From: JARROD01 sp037384225
GTDB taxonomy: Bacteria > Pseudomonadota > Gammaproteobacteria > Pseudomonadales > Cellvibrionaceae
Direction: 5' to 3'
Assembly: GCA_037384225.1 (NCBI GenBank)
Contig: JARROD010000230.1
Span: 1 to 6,072, forward strand
DNA length: 6,072 nt
Position numbers and translations under genes: made by a program. Shown piece after piece: positions 4,018 to 6,072 of this stretch. Numbering within the stretch: position 1 is the first letter of the stretch; each line of letters begins with the position of its first letter. The notes below the pieces were generated by a model. It worked only from the letters and a program-made list of their open reading frames with translations. It had not been told where the DNA came from and ran no database searches.

Positions 4018-6072
4018 TCAGGGGCTGGTTTTAGGAGGGGGCTGATTGACTACCTGTCTAAGATTGGTCACAACTTGCCCGATGACACGCTCAAATAGTG
4101 GGCTGCTGTCGAGCCGGGTAGCGCGACCCTGTTGCATGTCATAGGCAAATTCCTTGCGCTGTTTCTCTAATGCTTTAAAACCGAACCGGTTGACAAATAT
4201 ATAGGTCTCAGTTGCCTCCAGCTTGGCCGCCAGTTTACAGCGCATGACTTTGCCGGAAGCACTGTCTTCATACCTGAGCCAGGTCCCTGCAGGAAGTTGT
4301 TCGGCTTTTTTTATAAATTCGTAAGACAAGGCTTTGTATCTTTCCTGCTGCTGGGCGATGGCGCTTATATGCTTATCGCCGTTGTTTGCCGCGTTATCGG
4401 CATCGTTTTCAGACAGGATGGATTCCACTTGCTGGTCGCTGATTGGACGATAATCTGATTGCTGAATATCGTTTTGCTCGGCGCGGCACAGAATGGCTTC
4501 GATTTCCCTGAGTTTCTCGGACTGGGATTCTGGGTGTTCACTCACCATCTCCAGGCCGGTGGCAATACGCGTCAACAGGTCCGGGATCAGGGCGTTTATG
4601 CGTTTCAACGATTTGGCGTTGTCGTGCTGTTGGCAGGCCCAGATAAGGTCGTCCACTGTCTGGCTGGCGTCCACCCACCCCGGGCTTTCTTCTCCGTGTT
4701 TCAGATAGGTGATGATTAAGGCGTTGAGCCAGGTGCTGATGAGAAAATCGCGAATTTCGTCTGGCAGAGAAGTGTGGCGCAATTTCTTGATCATAAGCTT
4801 GCGGGCCGCGTTTTTGGCCAGCTTGATTTGAGATTTACCGTTTTCTGCCTGACTGGTACGTTGCTCGGTAATGGCAGATTTCCGTTGTTCTTTTTGCAGC
4901 GCCTGATTCAACTCTGCCAGTAGCGTGGAGAATATGGATTCATCAAACGTATATTGGTTGTTGATAGTTTGGGTAATGTTTTTAATCTTCTGGTAAACGG
5001 CATCCTTCTCCAGAGGTTTGTTTTCATCCAGGCTCACACCCACATCGGCAATAGTGTCAATCAGCTGTCGGGCGGGGTGGCCACTGTCATTAAAAAAGTT
5101 GTTATCGCGCAGTGCGACTTTAAGGATGGGAATTTGTAGACGGCTGATTTGGGCGCGAATGGCGCTGGCGATATTGTCATCATCCAGAATGAACTCGAAA
5201 AACATGGCTACCAGGTTGATAATATCGTCTTCGGTTTGTTGCAGCGACTGAGGTTGTTCGGGGTGCTTTTGGGTCAGTAGCTGTGATACGACCGGGTGCA
5301 GGTAATTTTTCGGCTTGTTTTCGCTGTGCGCTTTGTCGACCATTGTTTGGGCCTTAGTCAACATGTGCACCAGTTCGGCGGCACCCATGGCTGGTCCCGG
5401 ATTATTGCTGTAGGTGGTGTAGTACCCAAATGCCGGCAGTGGACCTTGAGCGCGCGCGTTGGAAAGCATGTTGCTCAGTTCTGCGAGTGTGAACTGATAG
5501 GGTTCGGCTTGCCCCTGGTATGTATGGCTCTGGGTGTCGGCGCCGCTGGTCGCCGCTGTGGCACCAGCGCCCGCAGGGGAAGGCTCGGGCTTATGTTCCT
5601 GAGGTTGCTCCGAGCCCGCCTGGCGCTGCAGGTTGCGTGGAATTTTTGGCAATATGCCGGTATTGATCAGCAACTGATTGGCGTCGGAGTAACAATGCCC
5701 CAACTGATTAAGCACGTAGCGTTCAAATTGTTTGAAAACAATGATTTGAGGCTTGATGCCGATGTCTAACTGCATTTTACAGGCATGGGCAAAGGCGTGG
5801 CAGATATGATCGGGGTCGAGCGGGTTGTTTTTTTCATTGACCTCAATCTGGGGAAACAGATGATCCAGTCTCAGGGTCAGTTCATAGAGCACGCCGAGGT
5901 AGAGTTTGCGGGTGCGGCTGGCCATGCTTGAGATGGCGAGATCGATTTCCAGGTCATCGTTTTCGACCAGCGATAGGTTAGCGGCCTGCGGTTCTGCTTT
6001 GGGCTTGTTGAACGGAGTCGCAGAACCCTCGATCAGGCGCACAAAACTATTGGCCAGAGTCTGTTGAAAGAT
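4018..6072 (-). CDS. DUF1631 family protein, 5' end cut by the window edge
   Basis: This is a DUF1631-family protein, a large, probably cytoplasmic bacterial protein of unknown function. No membrane segment or signal peptide is visible. The frame is open to the edge: ten codons (IFQQTLANSF) precede the GTG at 6042, so that GTG is probably internal and the true start lies outside; 684 codons are visible. Numbering from that GTG, the N-terminal conserved block is 22-134 (LSLVENDDLEIDLAISSM, then NPLDPDHICHAF and RYVLNQLG). A Gln/Pro/Gly/Ala-rich linker, likely disordered, covers about 138-180. The family core is at 274-345, with FFEFILDDDNI and RLQIPILKVALRD followed by HPARQLID. A charged helical stretch likely to form coiled coil spans about 375-420. 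The C-terminal block 585-660 (GTWLRYED, FVNRFGFKALEK, SPLFERV) resembles a small beta-barrel of PilZ type, but I see no RxxxR or (D/N)xSxxG c-di-GMP motif. It is co-oriented with prsK but 323 bp away. Database labels of thymidine phosphorylase for such proteins have no support here. Confidence 0.9.
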   Translation of the reverse strand: MFQQTLANSFVRLIEGSATPFNKPKAEPQAANLSLVENDDLEIDLAISSMASRTRKLYLGVLYELTLRLDHLFPQIEVNEKNNPLDPDHICHAFAHACKMQLDIGIKPQIIVFKQFERYVLNQLGHCYSDANQLLINTGILPKIPRNLQRQAGSEQPQEHKPEPSPAGAGATAATSGADTQSHTYQGQAEPYQFTLAELSNMLSNARAQGPLPAFGYYTTYSNNPGPAMGAAELVHMLTKAQTMVDKAHSENKPKNYLHPVVSQLLTQKHPEQPQSLQQTEDDIINLVAMFFEFILDDDNIASAIRAQISRLQIPILKVALRDNNFFNDSGHPARQLIDTIADVGVSLDENKPLEKDAVYQKIKNITQTINNQYTFDESIFSTLLAELNQALQKEQRKSAITEQRTSQAENGKSQIKLAKNAARKLMIKKLRHTSLPDEIRDFLISTWLNALIITYLKHGEESPGWVDASQTVDDLIWACQQHDNAKSLKRINALIPDLLTRIATGLEMVSEHPESQSEKLREIEAILCRAEQNDIQQSDYRPISDQQVESILSENDADNAANNGDKHISAIAQQQERYKALSYEFIKKAEQLPAGTWLRYEDSASGKVMRCKLAAKLEATETYIFVNRFGFKALEKQRKEFAYDMQQGRATRLDSSPLFERVIGQVVTNLRQVVNQPPPKTSP

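Noticed and set aside
3904..4098. 64-codon plus-strand frame starting with TTG in the intergenic region
   Set aside because: It has no Shine-Dalgarno sequence, overlaps the 3' end of the DUF1631 gene, and has an unrecognisable product.
5296..5769. 157-codon plus-strand frame opposite the DUF1631 gene
   Set aside because: Antisense shadow of the linker and conserved blocks of DUF1631, with no ribosome binding site or family resemblance.

Overview
The window looks like a piece of a gammaproteobacterial chromosome of middling base composition, with all three main genes on the minus strand. The taxonomic guess is inference: it rests on a PrsK/PrsR two-component pair, which belongs to bacteria with the exosortase (XrtA)/PEP-CTERM surface-protein and exopolysaccharide system, and on a neighbouring DUF1631 protein, a family common in Beta- and Gammaproteobacteria. 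No exosortase, PEP-CTERM protein or polysaccharide gene lies in the window itself.

Layout from right to left, in the direction of transcription. At 6072-4018 is a DUF1631-family gene that is open to the window edge and therefore lacks its 5' end. A 323-bp gene-free stretch follows (4017-3695). It holds short repeats and inverted repeats that look regulatory: an imperfect 17-bp palindrome, two GTCTATTT direct repeats 20 bp apart, an 11-bp tandem repeat, and a 7-bp inverted repeat around a possible prsK promoter. Next is prsK (3694-1643), a membrane sensor histidine kinase, followed by prsR (1552-197), a sigma-54-dependent response regulator. The prsK stop is separated from the likely prsR start by about 90 nt, and those 90 nt are filled by a 34-codon frame that could couple translation of the two genes. 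Positions 1-196 hold a possible promoter, two interleaved 7-bp inverted repeats and the probable first codons of another minus-strand gene that runs off the left edge.

Together, PrsK and PrsR should form one signalling unit. The kinase senses an unknown envelope or cytoplasmic cue through its membrane domain and GAF-like domain, and phosphorylates PrsR. PrsR then drives sigma-54 promoters elsewhere in the genome, in this family usually those of PEP-CTERM protein genes. I found no -24/-12 promoter element (GG-N10-GC) on the minus strand ahead of prsK or ahead of the left-edge gene, so neither shows sign of direct PrsR control. DUF1631 has no established function; its proximity to prsK may be coincidental because the 323-bp gap suggests a separate transcription unit.

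I see no mobile element, CRISPR array, tRNA or rRNA. The gene content is recognisable. The least explained parts are the two intergenic regions, the prsK-prsR junction and the DUF1631 protein.
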